A stretch of 64,000 bases of DNA from Chloroflexota bacterium (GCA_022824865.1 JAJDZD010000055.1:1-64000), one strand, 5' to 3'; positions 34,956-43,782 are shown, numbered from the stretch's first letter. The notes: a model not told the origin generated them from the letters alone. Numbers and translations: made by a program.

Positions 34956-35726
34956 ATGGGTGTCCTGGATCAATTCAGCCTGGCCGGCAGAACCGCCCTG
35001 GTTACCGGGGGAGGAACCGGTATCGGCAAGGCGCTGGCGATTGGGTTTGCGGAAGCTGGGGCTGACGTGGCTGTATGTGGGCGCACGCAGGAAACGCTGG
35101 ACAGCACCGCTGCCGCGATTGAAGCCACGGGGCGACGCGCCCTGGCGCTGACGGCTGACGTGACGAAGGCGGATGAGGTCGACTCCCTGGTCGACCAAAT
35201 CGTGGACGCCTGGGGCCGGCTGGACATTGCCTGCAACAACGCCGGCGTCAACAACTGGGTGGACGCGGCCGGAATGTCGGAAGAGGACTGGGACTGGATC
35301 TACGACACCAACGTCAAGGGCGCGTTTCTTTGCTCGCAGGCCGAGGCCCGCGTGATGATTGGCGCGGGACGCGGCTCGATCATCAACTTGGCGTCGATTT
35401 CGGCTCGGATCACCAACCGGCCGCAGCCGCAGTCGCACTACAACTCGTCCAAGGCGGCGTTGGTTCAGCTTTCCAAGTCGATGGCCGCCGAGTGGGCGCC
35501 GCACGGGGTGCGGGTCAACTCGCTGAGTCCCGGCTACACCCGCACCGAGATGGCCGACGCCCCCCGCACCCGCGAGGCCCAGCCGATCTGGAATCGCGAT
35601 ACGCCGCTGGGCCGCATGGCCGAGGTGGAGGAACTCCAGGGTGCCGCCGTCTTCCTGGCTTCCGACGCCGCCTCCTACGTCACCGGCCACGACCTGATCG
35701 TGGATGGCGGGTTCACCGTCTGGTAG
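34956..35726 (+). CDS. Short-chain dehydrogenase/reductase (SDR)
   Basis: 256 residues, classical SDR. Cofactor motif TGGGTGIGKALAI near residue 18, NNAGVNNW for the NNAG strand, the catalytic Ser in SIINLASIS and the Tyr-x-x-x-Lys pair HYNSSKAALVQL, followed by VNSLSPGYTRTEM. Reversible NAD(P)-dependent oxidation of an alcohol or sugar. The arrangement resembles gluconate 5-dehydrogenase and glucose dehydrogenase relatives. Convergent with the DUF418 gene. Confidence 0.93.
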   Translation: MGVLDQFSLAGRTALVTGGGTGIGKALAIGFAEAGADVAVCGRTQETLDSTAAAIEATGRRALALTADVTKADEVDSLVDQIVDAWGRLDIACNNAGVNNWVDAAGMSEEDWDWIYDTNVKGAFLCSQAEARVMIGAGRGSIINLASISARITNRPQPQSHYNSSKAALVQLSKSMAAEWAPHGVRVNSLSPGYTRTEMADAPRTREAQPIWNRDTPLGRMAEVEELQGAAVFLASDAASYVTGHDLIVDGGFTVW

Positions 35727-35742
35727 ATCCGCGATTGCGGGG

Positions 35743-36906
35743 TCAGGCCCGGCGCAGCGCCTGATCCTTCCGGTACGTCGCAACCCGCCACAGCCACTCC
35801 GCCGGGCCGAAGCGGAACCGCTGCATCCAAGCCTGCGACCACCATAGCTGCAACGTCCAGACGGCCAGGACGAAGAGCAGGAGGCCGGCCCGATTCACGG
35901 AGAGATCGCTCAGCAGTAGCGTGAGAATCAGCACGCCCAGGATTGTCTGCGCCAGGTAGTTGGTCAGGGCCATGCGGCCGACGGCGCGGAAGCGCTGTTT
36001 CAGGGCGCTGTCCAAGCCTCGGTTCCAGAGAACGATGAGGCTCATATAGCCCAGCGAGGCGGGAATCGTGCCGAGGGTATTGGGAACCTGTCCGATGAAC
36101 GCCACGTCCCTGGAATAGTCGCCCAAAGCGGTGATCAGGACGCCGATGGCAGCGAGCGGCAGGCCGATGGCAAGGCCAGCGCTGGCCGTCAGACGGTAGG
36201 TCCTGGCCGACAAGGCCCCTTGCATGAAGCCAAGGCGATAGAGCCCGGCGCCCATCAGGATCATGCCCAGGCCGCGCAGGAAGTAGCCGAGGAGTGTGAG
36301 TCCCAGCACGGCGCCGTTGAGTCCGGCGAAATCGACCTCGTCGCCCCTGGATGGAGCCCAAAGACCGCTGAGCGCGACATCGGTTGCGTTGGCGATGGCT
36401 TGATTCACGAGCAGCACGGGAACGGAAAGCAGGAAGACACCCGCGCCGACGCCGATCAGCCCAAGACCCGGAAGTTTCCGCAGGGCGATGAGGAATAGGG
36501 CCGATACGGCATAGACGATCAACACGTCGCCTTCCCACAGCAGGCTGTGCAGGATGCCGATGCCCAGCAGCAGGGCATTCCGCCAGAGATTCAGCTGGAT
36601 GGGACGACCGCCTTTGGCCTCGGCGCGTTCGATGAACAGCAGGATCCCGGCGCCGAAGAGCAGCGAGAAAATCCCCATGAACTTCTGGTCGACGAAAATC
36701 TCGCCGGCGATGCCCACGACCCAGTCCAACCACGACTCCGAGCCGCCCGCGCTCAGGTTCAGGTACGGCACGCGTCCGAACCCGAAGTGGACCACGTTCA
36801 TCAGCAGAATCCCCAGCACCGCCACCCCGCGAACCAGGTCGAGACTGGTGATGCGGGCGGATTCGGCGACTGGTGCGGCTTTGGTTTGCTGAGGTGTTTC
36901 AGGCAT
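35743..36906 (-). CDS. DUF418-family membrane protein
   Basis: 387 residues with about ten hydrophobic helices. Family features: N-terminal ITSLDLVRGVAVLGILLMNV, FGAGILLFIERAEAKGG, and the C-terminal DUF418 region with GRMALTNYLAQTILGV followed by PAEWLWRVATYRK. DUF418 proteins are related to acyltransferase-like membrane proteins, but no reaction is established. The ATG has only a weak ribosome site. Confidence 0.85.
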   Translation of the reverse strand: MPETPQQTKAAPVAESARITSLDLVRGVAVLGILLMNVVHFGFGRVPYLNLSAGGSESWLDWVVGIAGEIFVDQKFMGIFSLLFGAGILLFIERAEAKGGRPIQLNLWRNALLLGIGILHSLLWEGDVLIVYAVSALFLIALRKLPGLGLIGVGAGVFLLSVPVLLVNQAIANATDVALSGLWAPSRGDEVDFAGLNGAVLGLTLLGYFLRGLGMILMGAGLYRLGFMQGALSARTYRLTASAGLAIGLPLAAIGVLITALGDYSRDVAFIGQVPNTLGTIPASLGYMSLIVLWNRGLDSALKQRFRAVGRMALTNYLAQTILGVLILTLLLSDLSVNRAGLLLFVLAVWTLQLWWSQAWMQRFRFGPAEWLWRVATYRKDQALRRA

Positions 36907-37002
36907 TGGTCAGGCTCTGCGCTTGAGCGGGTTGGCTGCGGCGGTCATGGCCGTGGCGTCGGTGGTTTGGCGATCCGGGCGCGCAGCGGGGGATGAAGGG
37001 GG

Positions 37003-37055
37003 AACTGTCTCTCGCCAGCCCGACCCCAGAGGGGTCGGGCTGGCGAGAGACAGTT
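37003..37055. repeat. Perfect 25-bp inverted repeat
   Basis: Bases 37003-37027 are exactly complementary to 37031-37055 around a 3-nt aga loop; the arms begin aactgtctctcgcc. Tttt and a second T-run (ggttttttgggg) follow. It lies upstream of, not after, the DUF418 gene, so it is either a mobile hairpin (MITE/REP-like) or a terminator for transcription entering from the left. Confidence 0.75.
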
Positions 37056-37492
37056 TTGGCCGGTTTTTTGGGGCAGATTCGGGAGTTTCGCGGACGACAG
37101 ACCGGGGATGCGCGTCCGGTGTAGCGGCGGGGTAGAAGGGGGCCGAGGGGGTTGATGGGAGGGTAGGACGGGGAGCGGGAGAGGGGGTGGGCGAGCGCGG
37201 GCGTGGAGATGGATGGGCGAGGCCGCTGTGGGGTGGGGGCGTGGGAAGGATGAGGCGAGTCAGCAGGGAGAGAAGGAGGTATGGCAGGCGGACGAGGGCC
37301 ATGTGAACGGGAAGCTCCGAGGGGTGGGCGATGGGTACGGCCGCTGATTGTACACCGTGTGATTACGAACGGCAAGGCGGGGGGCGACGGGGTTGTGGGT
37401 TGCGGTGTTCGGGATGGTGGTTGGGGGCTGGGGCGGTTTGGATTGCGGGGGCGTCCGTTGGCCTGGCAGGTGTTCACCGTGTTTTCGGCCAG

Positions 37493-37660
37493 GTGTCCAG
37501 TTTTTGCCCGGATGTGTCCCGTTTTCGGGGCAGATCACCCCAAATGTGTCCACCTGGCACGCGAATGTGTCCACCCGGACTGGACAAGGGGAAGGGGAGA
37601 GGGGAGAGGGGAGAGGGGAGGGCGGAAGGGGAGAGGGGAGAGGGAAGAGTAGTGAGATAA
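37493..37660. repeat. tgtcca repeat cluster and adjoining purine tract
   Basis: The pentamer tgtcc occurs at least five times in about 80 nt (aggtgtcca, atgtgtccc, atgtgtcca, atgtgtcca), then 37577-37660 is almost all G and A with repeated gggagagg units. The same order, tgtcca repeats then a purine tract, is seen at 91-331 beside the IS481-like fragment. No transposase is encoded here. Confidence 0.5.
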
Positions 37661-37708
37661 GTCGGGGACGAGAGGGGAAAGAGCGCCGGCAGCTCCGGAG
37701 GGCCGGGG

Positions 37709-38149
37709 TTATTGGCGGCCGCCGAGGGGGACGTCGCGGCCTTCGTCGAGGTCCAGGCGGTCGAACTGGCGGGTGACGTCGGTGCGGTGCGACTGGCCGA
37801 TGTCGGCCATGAACTGCCAGAAGCGTTCGCGGGCCGCATCGTCGTCGGGCGTTCTGACCATCATCTCGCGGTTGAAGGCCATGATCTCGGTGGCCGACCG
37901 CGGCCGCATTCGCGCCTTGACCCAGGCCCAGACCTCCTCGTCACTCTCGCGCGCGGCCACCGCATCCACGAAGTCCTGCGGCTCGATCCCCAGGAACTCC
38001 AGCAGCATCCCGGAAAAGAACGTGCGCGAAATGTAGTCCCCCAACTGACCGGCGATCTCGGCGCGCACCTTGTCGATCGCCCGCGGCAAAAACACGATCC
38101 CGTGCATCGACTCATACGGACTCCGCGGCACCCCATTCACCAGATCCAT
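37709..38149 (-). CDS. DUF5069 domain-containing protein
   Basis: 146 residues. Matches DUF5069: VPRSPYESMHGIVFLPRAIDKVRAEIAGQLGDYI, then LLEFLGIEPQDFVDAVAARESDEEVWAWVK. The ATG at 38149 is preceded on the reverse strand by GGAGGGAG at about 8 nt, which decides the start over an in-frame ATG nine codons upstream (38176). The function of DUF5069 is not known. It borders the accessory region. Confidence 0.82.
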   Translation of the reverse strand: MDLVNGVPRSPYESMHGIVFLPRAIDKVRAEIAGQLGDYISRTFFSGMLLEFLGIEPQDFVDAVAARESDEEVWAWVKARMRPRSATEIMAFNREMMVRTPDDDAARERFWQFMADIGQSHRTDVTRQFDRLDLDEGRDVPLGGRQ

Positions 38150-38669
38150 TGCGTAGCTCCCTCCAAAGTCGTCCACTGCATCATGCGCGCTGGGCAGAGC
38201 CCAGGGACGGCGGCCACCTCTCGACAGGGTAGCGAGGGGTGAGGCTGCATGGGGCCGCAGCCACCGAGCCCGACACCGGCCGGCCCGCGCTCAAGGTTAC
38301 GAAGGCGTCGAACGCTCGCCGCTCGACGTGTTCGTCAAGCGCAGCTGGGGCGGCTGGATCCACGGCGGACCCGACTCCGAAACCAGCGGCCCCAAAGAAC
38401 CTCCAAATCGTCGGCGCCCTCCAGGCCCTCCTCCGATCCACCCTCTCCGGTAGAACCGAACCCGTAGACCTCTAGCCGCAATGGCATCGGACACCATAAC
38501 TGAAGTTACAATTACCCAAGTACATCGCGCAGATCCGACCGTGCAAGCGATCAGCTTTTCAAAGCGGCCCAACCTCGGTCCAACGCCTCCCTAGCTTCCC
38601 CACGCGGCGCGCTCACTCCCCGGAGCCAAAAACGCGTCAAAGTCATCTTCGCTGCCGATAATCTATCGC
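38150..38669. other. Intergenic flank of the AT-richer two-gene unit
   Basis: About 520 nt. No gene supported; short frames on both strands overlap and lack family features. Base composition falls from GC-rich to AT-richer after about 38470, marking the edge of the ATPase/phosphoesterase unit. No tRNA or obvious direct repeat was found to mark an insertion boundary. Confidence 0.45.
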
Positions 38670-40958
38670 CTACCTGTCCAGATACAGCACATCACATCTC
38701 ACTTCCAATCGTTTACGCTCGCCTGCGCTAGGCATGAAGTCATCCGCAATCGCGCTCGGAACCGGCACGAAAGTTCGCTCATTCGCGAGAATAGTAGATG
38801 TCACGTATTGACCTCCACCCGATTCTGCACTAACGAGCCCGGGACACAGGATATCGTAGTATAGGCCAAAGTGCCCCGAGTGGTGCTGAAAAATGAACAT
38901 GACCTTACGACCGCCCCAGACAATCTCAGTTGTATGCGGCTGCAAGAAAAAATCACCCTTTTCCCGCTGCACGCGTTCGCTTAACGAAAGAAAACAACAA
39001 TATCCATTTACCGGCGACTCGCTCGTCAATATCAGTGCGTCTGTTCTCTGCTCCCGACGGTCGATCCCCGGCCTAGCCTCAAACGTATCACCAAGTTCAG
39101 TATCCTCGTCTCCGGATTCAAAGTCCCTTACCACCGACGAAACTGGCGCAGCACCAGAACTGCTAACCTCAACAACCGACCGTCCGGAATCTACTAGCCT
39201 CTTTGTTGCTTCCACCACGGTCAGAGTTCCAGCGGCTAGTTCCTTGAAAATCTCATCGACATTCGCCTTGTCATCAAGCTCGTATTCGAACCACTCTCGA
39301 TTTGCTCGAAGGTGTCGCAGGAATGCTTCCGAACCCTCGCGCGTACTACTAGGAACAAGTTTTGCTATTCGAGGAAAGACGGCCGATCGAACAAAGTCCT
39401 TCACGAAGGGTCCAAATGCGTCAAAGTCACTACGATAGAGTGCCAAAAGTGGAGCGACACTGCTTGACTCAGGGTTAACGTATATTGTGGCCGGATTGCC
39501 TGAATCAGTGACGAGGATCGAGAGACCGCCAGAAATGGCCCCGAAGCGCACTTCGGCTGCCAGAAAGTAGTCTTCTTCGAGAATTCTAGCAAGACGTGTT
39601 GCAAGTGCTGAGTGATCGAAGCTCTGTTGAGCGATTGGGATTTCTCGCGTGACCCTAGGACTAATGTCAACCTCTCTGATTCCTTTACTTCGAAGGTAGC
39701 CAAGCTCGCAATTTCTACGTGGAGATCTTCTCGAAAGCACAATCAATGTCTCATCCTCGCTCGCGTATGTCTGCACTACCGATTCACTTCGGCCACTGTA
39801 GTAGCGAATGCCACGACGTTTGACTACATCCTCAAGTCGCTCGAACTGGCCAGTCGGACGAAGATGCACCTCTAACGGACCACAGCGTGAGAATCCCTTA
39901 GTGTCGACAATCCACTGAAGAAACCCATCGTTGGAGAACGACTCCGAGTGGCTCGCAGCTATCGACGAAACTTGGTCGTCAAGAGCCGAGATGATGTGCT
40001 GCAAGAGTTGGTTGGAACGGGCGTCCAGTGCTTCACGTCCAGCAGTTGGTCTTAGAAATGGCAGATCCGCCACACCGCCCCATCGGTAACCTGAATGTGT
40101 GGCGACTCTAGATAGACCAAACCCTGACCGAAGTGTACGGATCGCACCGCGGCCCTGCAAAAGAACTACTGAACCGGACTGTCCCGGACTTGCAGGAGAC
40201 GTAATGTTCTGAATTACGACTCGGAGCTCGCCAGTCGCCATCCCAAGTACCTCCAAATCGCCCATGACGACACCAGCGAGATCTAATCCCTTTCGTTTCT
40301 CCGCCCACGCATGCTTCTCAGACGGAAGCACCGACCTGTGAATTGACCCACTCAAGCTCTCTTCGTTGAAATAAACAGGCACATCGACGAACTCAACAAA
40401 TTCGTGGAGATAAGCGCGAGCTTCCGAAACCGACACTCTGCTCTCCGAGGCAAGACGTGCTCGAATGGTTGTACCAGGCCTTCCTTTGCTCTCTATCGAC
40501 GCAACCGAGATCACGTTGCTATCTGTTGACAGGTCGGACTTCTCTACCGACGACAGGGTCCGCTCACCTGTCCGTGCTGACTCGCTAACCACTTCAAGCG
40601 CGTCGGCAACGCCAAAATTCGCCATTGCGCCAATACCGAAGGTGCCCACAACACCCGCTGCACGTGCCTCATCCGTGTTCTTCCCACTCCTGCCCGCATA
40701 CCAGTAGTTCGTCTCAATTTCCTGAGCGGTCATCCCAATGCCGTTATCAACCACTACTACGCTCTCACTATCAACGGTCACGAGAATGGCTGGTTCGAAG
40801 CTATCTCCCTTCGACATCCTCATGCGAATTGCATCAAACGCGTTTTGTGTATTTTCTCTCAACAAAGCGAGCGGCGACTGATAGATCTGATCGGCAAGTA
40901 ACTCGAGAATACGGGAAATCTCCACCTTGAAGGGAATCTTTCTTTCTGCACTGTTCAT
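38670..40958 (-). CDS. HSP90/GHKL-type ATPase of a two-gene accessory unit
   Basis: 762 residues. The N-terminal third has the Bergerat ATP fold in HSP90 order: N-box LLRENTQNAFDAIRMRM (Glu then Asn), G1 box VVDNGIGMT, G2 region GVVGTFGIGAMANFG, and a late PGTTIRARL. The remaining 500 residues have no family I recognise, though length and domain order recall HtpG-like or MORC-like proteins. The ATG overlaps the phosphoesterase stop (ATGA), so translation is coupled. Codon use and base composition are visibly AT-richer than the flanks, a sign of transfer. Chaperone or conformational-switch activity powered by ATP is inference. Confidence 0.78.
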   Translation of the reverse strand: MNSAERKIPFKVEISRILELLADQIYQSPLALLRENTQNAFDAIRMRMSKGDSFEPAILVTVDSESVVVVDNGIGMTAQEIETNYWYAGRSGKNTDEARAAGVVGTFGIGAMANFGVADALEVVSESARTGERTLSSVEKSDLSTDSNVISVASIESKGRPGTTIRARLASESRVSVSEARAYLHEFVEFVDVPVYFNEESLSGSIHRSVLPSEKHAWAEKRKGLDLAGVVMGDLEVLGMATGELRVVIQNITSPASPGQSGSVVLLQGRGAIRTLRSGFGLSRVATHSGYRWGGVADLPFLRPTAGREALDARSNQLLQHIISALDDQVSSIAASHSESFSNDGFLQWIVDTKGFSRCGPLEVHLRPTGQFERLEDVVKRRGIRYYSGRSESVVQTYASEDETLIVLSRRSPRRNCELGYLRSKGIREVDISPRVTREIPIAQQSFDHSALATRLARILEEDYFLAAEVRFGAISGGLSILVTDSGNPATIYVNPESSSVAPLLALYRSDFDAFGPFVKDFVRSAVFPRIAKLVPSSTREGSEAFLRHLRANREWFEYELDDKANVDEIFKELAAGTLTVVEATKRLVDSGRSVVEVSSSGAAPVSSVVRDFESGDEDTELGDTFEARPGIDRREQRTDALILTSESPVNGYCCFLSLSERVQREKGDFFLQPHTTEIVWGGRKVMFIFQHHSGHFGLYYDILCPGLVSAESGGGQYVTSTILANERTFVPVPSAIADDFMPSAGERKRLEVRCDVLYLDR

Positions 40959-42379
40959 GGCGACATTCTGCCAATCAATATTCTGGCTCTCAGTTGATCG
41001 ATTAGCGACGCGTCGATCCAATCACCCGCCAGGCCCAGCTTCGCTTCGGCAACGTCGAACTCACCCAATTTCAGCAGTAACGAGATCAGCATGACCGCCT
41101 CCTCTGAGTTCTGTGGAGGATCCAATAGCTCAATCAGCTCTTCCGCCCTTCCAAGTCCATCAAGCGATCGCATCATTATCTGACGCTTCTGCTGTGAATG
41201 GGACACACCGAATTCGTCGCAAAGTCCCAACGCACTCTCGAAGTCTCCTCTCGCCACTGCGGACATCGCATCGTCGACGGTTCGCGTCACCGTGCTAAGT
41301 GATCGCCGAGCCGTCGGCCGTTTGAAGCTAAGTTCGCTGTAGCTCTTTCCCCCAAAGTCATTCCTAAAGGAGGCCATAAATACTCCAGCCTCCGACATCT
41401 CTCGCACGTGCACCGTAACTCTGTCTTGATCAGAATCAATACATATTAGATTGAATTGTCGCCTCTCACCCGTAGGCAGCCCGCGATCACCCACAGCAAT
41501 CGACCCAGCACCGACGACCACCATTGACGTCAAGTTCGGTAGTCGCAGTTCGAAGGGCACGGCTCCTGGGAAATGCTGGTGACCATGTAATCCGACATTG
41601 AATCCGAAGTCAATGAGACGGTGAGTAACACGCACATCCATGTAGTCACTTGCCCTGGGTCCCCCAACGAGACTATGGTGCCAGACGGCGATGCCCAATG
41701 GCGCATCTGACTCTTCGAGCAGTCTCCGGGATACATTGATCGCTTCAGACCTAATCTCTCCAACATGGCAGAAACAGTCATTTCCGTTCCACGATGCGAA
41801 TCCCGCTATGGCACAGCCAAGGCTTGGGTGATGAAGAAACACAAGATCTTCGCAGCCGTGGGATAGTGGATTTGGATCTAGGTCTCTATAGAACTCGGAT
41901 TGAAAGTCCCTAAAGTGTCTAAGTCGCGACTCATAGGTTCTGCCGTCTACAATCTCGTAGGCTTGGCGATTGCTCCAGTTCCATCGCAATCCTGAGTCTG
42001 AATTGAACTCTTTGTAGCCTATTCCAGCTGGGCACTCTTCTAGCGGCGACATGGCTTCGTGAGCTCGGTGCCAACTGACGTCATGATTCCCTGGGACGAC
42101 CATTACCCGAGATAGATCAGATCCAACGAACTCCTCTGCTAGACTTCGAAGGAGACGGTCAGCCTCGAGATACTGAGACGCAATTTCCGCGTCTGGATCA
42201 CTCTCCTTTCTGTCCGGTCCCTGGATTAGATCGCCGCTCACTACAATAAATTCTGGTTGCGGGATGTTCTCCTGTTCCCATCGTCGCGAGTCGCTGCAAA
42301 TGGCTGCAATCAGATCGTCGTTGTCAAGACGAGGCGCGGCTGTTCGATGTAAGTCGGAGATATGGAGCAGCGTGGGCAC
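40955..42379 (-). CDS. Calcineurin-like metallophosphoesterase with helical C-terminus
   Basis: 474 residues. All five metal-site motifs of calcineurin-like phosphoesterases are in order: HISDLH, VVSGDLIQG, VVPGNHDVSWH, VWHHS and GLHGHQH, within about the first 275 residues. After a beta-rich stretch, residues about 370-474 are helical with TPR-like pairs (AMSAVARGDFESALGLCDEF; LLLKLGEFDVAEAKLGL). GTG start at 42379 puts HISDLH right at the N-terminus. Likely hydrolyses a phosphodiester in nucleic acid or a nucleotide. It overlaps the HSP90-like gene by 4 nt and precedes it. Function in defence is inference from the pairing and the neighbouring toxin-antitoxin genes. Confidence 0.82.
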   Translation of the reverse strand: MPTLLHISDLHRTAAPRLDNDDLIAAICSDSRRWEQENIPQPEFIVVSGDLIQGPDRKESDPDAEIASQYLEADRLLRSLAEEFVGSDLSRVMVVPGNHDVSWHRAHEAMSPLEECPAGIGYKEFNSDSGLRWNWSNRQAYEIVDGRTYESRLRHFRDFQSEFYRDLDPNPLSHGCEDLVFLHHPSLGCAIAGFASWNGNDCFCHVGEIRSEAINVSRRLLEESDAPLGIAVWHHSLVGGPRASDYMDVRVTHRLIDFGFNVGLHGHQHFPGAVPFELRLPNLTSMVVVGAGSIAVGDRGLPTGERRQFNLICIDSDQDRVTVHVREMSEAGVFMASFRNDFGGKSYSELSFKRPTARRSLSTVTRTVDDAMSAVARGDFESALGLCDEFGVSHSQQKRQIMMRSLDGLGRAEELIELLDPPQNSEEAVMLISLLLKLGEFDVAEAKLGLAGDWIDASLIDQLRARILIGRMSP

Positions 42380-42750
42380 TACTATGGCCTTAGTGACCGC
42401 AAAATGTCATGTCAGAAGTGGCTCCAAAACAGGAGCCCAAGATGTTTCACTGGAATTCGACGCTTGCTGTTCTTGCCCGCCTACAGCCCAGGAAAAAAGG
42501 GCATCTCGCTACCTGAGTAGCGCCAAAGTGTAGCATGGCGTCCGCGATTCGACATTTCCCGAACGAACTGGGCTCTCTCGCTAACCCTGCCAGAACTCGG
42601 AGGTTCGGTCGCCCAATTGGGCTGCTACGCGCAGAAGTCGCCTGGTGCGTATTCAAAGACCAGCCAAGGCGATCAACGCCACAATGTGGAAACGCGAGTT
42701 CTCTTGGCCGCCTGATTGTTTCTCAGTCGAAGCGTCTGCAGGAATCTCGA
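42380..42750. other. Intergenic upstream of the phosphoesterase gene
   Basis: About 370 nt. Frames of 60-90 codons exist on both strands but have no recognisable motif and differ in register, so none is called. The stretch should hold the promoter of the phosphoesterase/ATPase unit and its insertion boundary; I could not identify either. Confidence 0.4.
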
Positions 42751-43083
42751 TCACACGCCGCACCAAGCGATTCCTGCGACATGAGCAGGATTTAGGGTCC
42801 GGACGGAACACCCTATCGAGTAGTGTGGTGGATTAAGCATCTGGTTCGGTTTCGTCTCCGCCGCCCACTCCACGTCGATCGGCGCGTCGAAGTCATCGTG
42901 GGTCTTGATGATGTCACGATCCCGACCGGACCACGAACCCAGAGAGGGCCGAAACGGCAACAGCTGCGCCACCGACTTCCCCCGATTTGTAATCACAATC
43001 TCCCGACCCGTCGCCGTCAGCGTCCGAGCCAACCCGTGCAAACACCTTGACACCACAAGAAAATGATGCTTTGATGCCTGCAT
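42751..43083 (-). CDS. Phd/YefM-like antitoxin ORF, possibly a remnant
   Basis: Up to 110 residues from the ATG at 43083. The first 65 match type II Phd/YefM antitoxins: MQASKHHFLVVSRCLHGLARTL for the N-terminal helix, TATGREIVITNRGKSVAQLLPF for the core 'TG.EIVIT.RGKPVA.L.P', then HDDFDAPIDVEWAAE as the usual ending. The frame runs on 30 residues past that ending without similarity. Its start codon overlaps that of vapB on the other strand, within one CATG, and there is no toxin partner, so it may be a remnant or its 5' end may have been replaced by the vapBC locus. Confidence 0.6.
   Translation of the reverse strand: MQASKHHFLVVSRCLHGLARTLTATGREIVITNRGKSVAQLLPFRPSLGSWSGRDRDIIKTHDDFDAPIDVEWAAETKPNQMLNPPHYSIGCSVRTLNPAHVAGIAWCGV
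43047..43075 (+). promoter_or_regulatory. vapBC promoter
   Basis: TTGACA at 43047-43052 and TTTGAT at 43070-43075 with a 17-nt spacer, followed after 6 nt by the vapB ATG. The -35 is a perfect consensus. The distance puts the transcription start at or within a base or two of the ATG, so the message would be leaderless. The site lies inside the opposing Phd-like frame. Confidence 0.65.
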
Positions 43084-43360
43084 GCGAACCACCCTCACCC
43101 TGGACGACGATCTCGCCGACGCCCTCAAGCAGCGGGCGAAGCTGCTCGACGTCCCATTCAAGCAAGTCGTCAACGAAGCCCTGCGCCGCGGCCTCGCACC
43201 AGATTCCCCAGAAGACCGGCCAGTGTTTCGCGTTCGAACATTCCGCAGCGGATTTCGGTCGGGAGTCGACCCCATGAAGCTGAACCAACTCAACGATCAG
43301 CTCGAAGTCGAGGACTTCCTCGAAGAGCAGCGGAAGTTAATCGAAGAGCACCGGGAGTGA
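43082..43360 (+). CDS. vapB: VapB-type ribbon-helix-helix antitoxin
   Basis: 92 residues. N-terminal MRTTLTLDDDLADALKQRA and KQVVNEALRRGL form the ribbon-helix-helix DNA-binding fold used by VapB-type antitoxins to repress their own promoter. The C-terminal acidic helix (EVEDFLEEQRKLIEEH) would wrap and neutralise the PIN toxin. Its stop overlaps the vapC GTG by GTGA. No ribosome-binding site precedes the ATG; see the promoter at 43047. Confidence 0.85.
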   Translation: MRTTLTLDDDLADALKQRAKLLDVPFKQVVNEALRRGLAPDSPEDRPVFRVRTFRSGFRSGVDPMKLNQLNDQLEVEDFLEEQRKLIEEHRE

Positions 43361-43782
43361 TCGTTCCGGACGTCAATCTGCTGCTTTATGCCCATGACGA
43401 AGCGGCGCCCTTGCATCCCTCGGCCCTGCGTTGGTGGGGGCGTCTGCTGAACGGCACGGAACGCGTCGGCATTCCCTGGGTTGTTGCTATCGGCTTTGTG
43501 CGCCTGGCCACGCACCCGTCCGCGCTCGCGCATCCACGGTCTCCGGAAGAGGCGGTTGACTACTTGGACGAGTGGTTTCGCTTACCCCATGTCACCCCCT
43601 TGAATCCTGGCCGGCAACACCTCACCCTCGTACGCCGCGCCCTCGACGCCGCCGGCGTTGGCGGCAACCTCGCCACCGACGCTCACATCGCCGCCCTGGC
43701 CATCGAATACCAGGCCGAAGTCCACTCCAACGACAGCGACTTCAGCCGCTTCCCCGGCCTCCGCTGGCGCAATCCCCTCTAG
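43357..43782 (+). CDS. vapC: VapC-type PIN-domain ribonuclease toxin
   Basis: 141 residues. PIN-domain metal-binding acids: IVPDVNLLLYAH (D5), a central Glu/Asp region, NLATDAHIAALAIE and HSNDSDFSRFPGLRW. PIN toxins cut tRNA or rRNA when freed from their antitoxin. GTG start overlaps the vapB stop, the normal coupled layout. Last complete gene on the right side of the accessory region before the HIT gene. Confidence 0.9.
   Translation: MIVPDVNLLLYAHDEAAPLHPSALRWWGRLLNGTERVGIPWVVAIGFVRLATHPSALAHPRSPEEAVDYLDEWFRLPHVTPLNPGRQHLTLVRRALDAAGVGGNLATDAHIAALAIEYQAEVHSNDSDFSRFPGLRWRNPL

Larger units (their letters stand above)
36907..37708. other. Gene-free repeat-rich region
   Basis: About 800 nt without a credible gene. 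Long frames on both strands are Pro/Arg/Gly-rich and overlap one another, so they look like GC-bias artefacts. It contains the 25-bp hairpin at 37003-37055, G-rich DNA, repeated tgtcca motifs at 37493-37575 and a purine tract at 37577-37660, a pattern like a decayed mobile element beside the accessory genes that follow. Confidence 0.55.

Noticed and set aside
36899-37477. 192-residue reverse frame
   Set aside because: Proline/serine low-complexity and covers the 25-bp hairpin; competing frames exist on the other strand.
42535-42836. Two overlapping small forward frames near the phosphoesterase gene
   Set aside because: No family features; frames conflict with each other and with the Phd-like gene.
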